Shown here piece after piece: positions 6,369-6,449 of a stretch of 6,449 nt of DNA. The notes beneath the pieces were generated by a model, which made no database searches, was not told the DNA's origin, and saw nothing but the letters and a program-made list of their open reading frames with translations. Position 1 is the first letter of the stretch, and each line of letters starts with the position of its first letter. Source of the stretch: an uncultured Bilophila sp. (GTDB taxonomy: Bacteria; Desulfobacterota; Desulfovibrionia; Desulfovibrionales; Desulfovibrionaceae); the NCBI GenBank assembly GCA_959604115.1, contig CAUHBW010000222.1, forward strand, positions 1 to 6,449, read 5' to 3'. Made by a program: the position numbers and the translations under genes.

Positions 6369-6401
6369 AGGGGGAACCTTTCTGGAGTAAGGGTGCCCCC
6401 T
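6369..6401 (+). terminator. Hairpin after creA, possible terminator without a T-tract
   Basis: GGGGG-a-ACCTTT (6370-6381) pairs with AAGGGT-g-CCCCC (6389-6400), with one G-U pair and a 7-base loop; A6369-T6401 may extend it. It starts 20 bases after the creA stop, where an end of transcription is expected. It is followed by TG and a C-run rather than T, so it does not fit the classical intrinsic terminator. It might act as an mRNA 3' barrier or work with Rho, since the C-rich, G-poor tail that follows would suit Rho loading. Confidence 0.35.
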
Positions 6402-6402
6402 G

Positions 6403-6449
6403 CCCCCCCCCGTGACCCACCCAGGCCCCACCCCAGACCGGACACCCGA
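6403..6449. other. C-rich tail with a run of nine C; no gene seen
   Basis: Bases 6403-6411 are nine consecutive C, followed by C-rich sequence with repeated CCCAC/CCCC blocks to the window end. I see no open frame with a ribosome site and no family match in it. The homopolymer could be a slippage site or a sequencing length error. Confidence 0.5.

Noticed and set aside
1..6449. CRISPR array, tRNA, rRNA or insertion sequence
   Set aside because: No regularly spaced direct repeats, no tRNA or rRNA signatures, and no transposase or terminal inverted repeats were seen.

Overview
The window is GC-rich bacterial DNA with compact, well-spaced genes. Protein sequences and gene order (DnaJ-class co-chaperone, CbpM-type modulator, ClpB on one strand) suggest a deltaproteobacterial sulfate reducer of the Desulfovibrio type. 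That assignment is an inference from gene order and sequence character, not from a marker gene or a database search.

Layout. Two gene sets diverge from a 215-base regulatory region (2480-2694). Leftward on the minus strand lie a class B DnaJ/CbpA-like co-chaperone (1532-2479), a CbpM-like chaperone modulator (1038-1346), and the first 305 codons of the ClpB disaggregase (917 down to the window edge). Rightward on the plus strand lie a large dynamin-like GTPase with a probable TerB-like N-terminal domain (2695-5304), a GNAT acetyltransferase of the YhbS type (about 5367-5867), and a secreted CreA-family protein (5894-6349). The last 100 bases hold a G/C-stemmed hairpin, a run of nine C, and no recognisable gene.

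How the parts may work together. The minus-strand set is a coherent protein-quality-control operon: the J-domain protein delivers substrates to DnaK, CbpM tunes the J-domain protein, and ClpB with DnaK/DnaJ dissolves aggregates. The plus-strand dynamin has all the recognisable GTPase motifs, a long C-terminal hydrophobic hairpin suited to membrane insertion, and helical segments, so it probably remodels or protects the inner membrane. Its head-to-head position with a heat-shock-type operon, across a candidate shared operator (a 9-bp inverted repeat), suggests the two sets could be co-regulated in stress. GNAT and creA follow at short spacing and may be read through from the dynamin gene, but nothing in the sequence ties their function to it.

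The least ordinary items are the TerB-like/dynamin fusion, a 132-base stretch between cbpA and cbpM made almost entirely of five consecutive inverted repeats, and the inverted repeat that straddles the predicted cbpA promoter.
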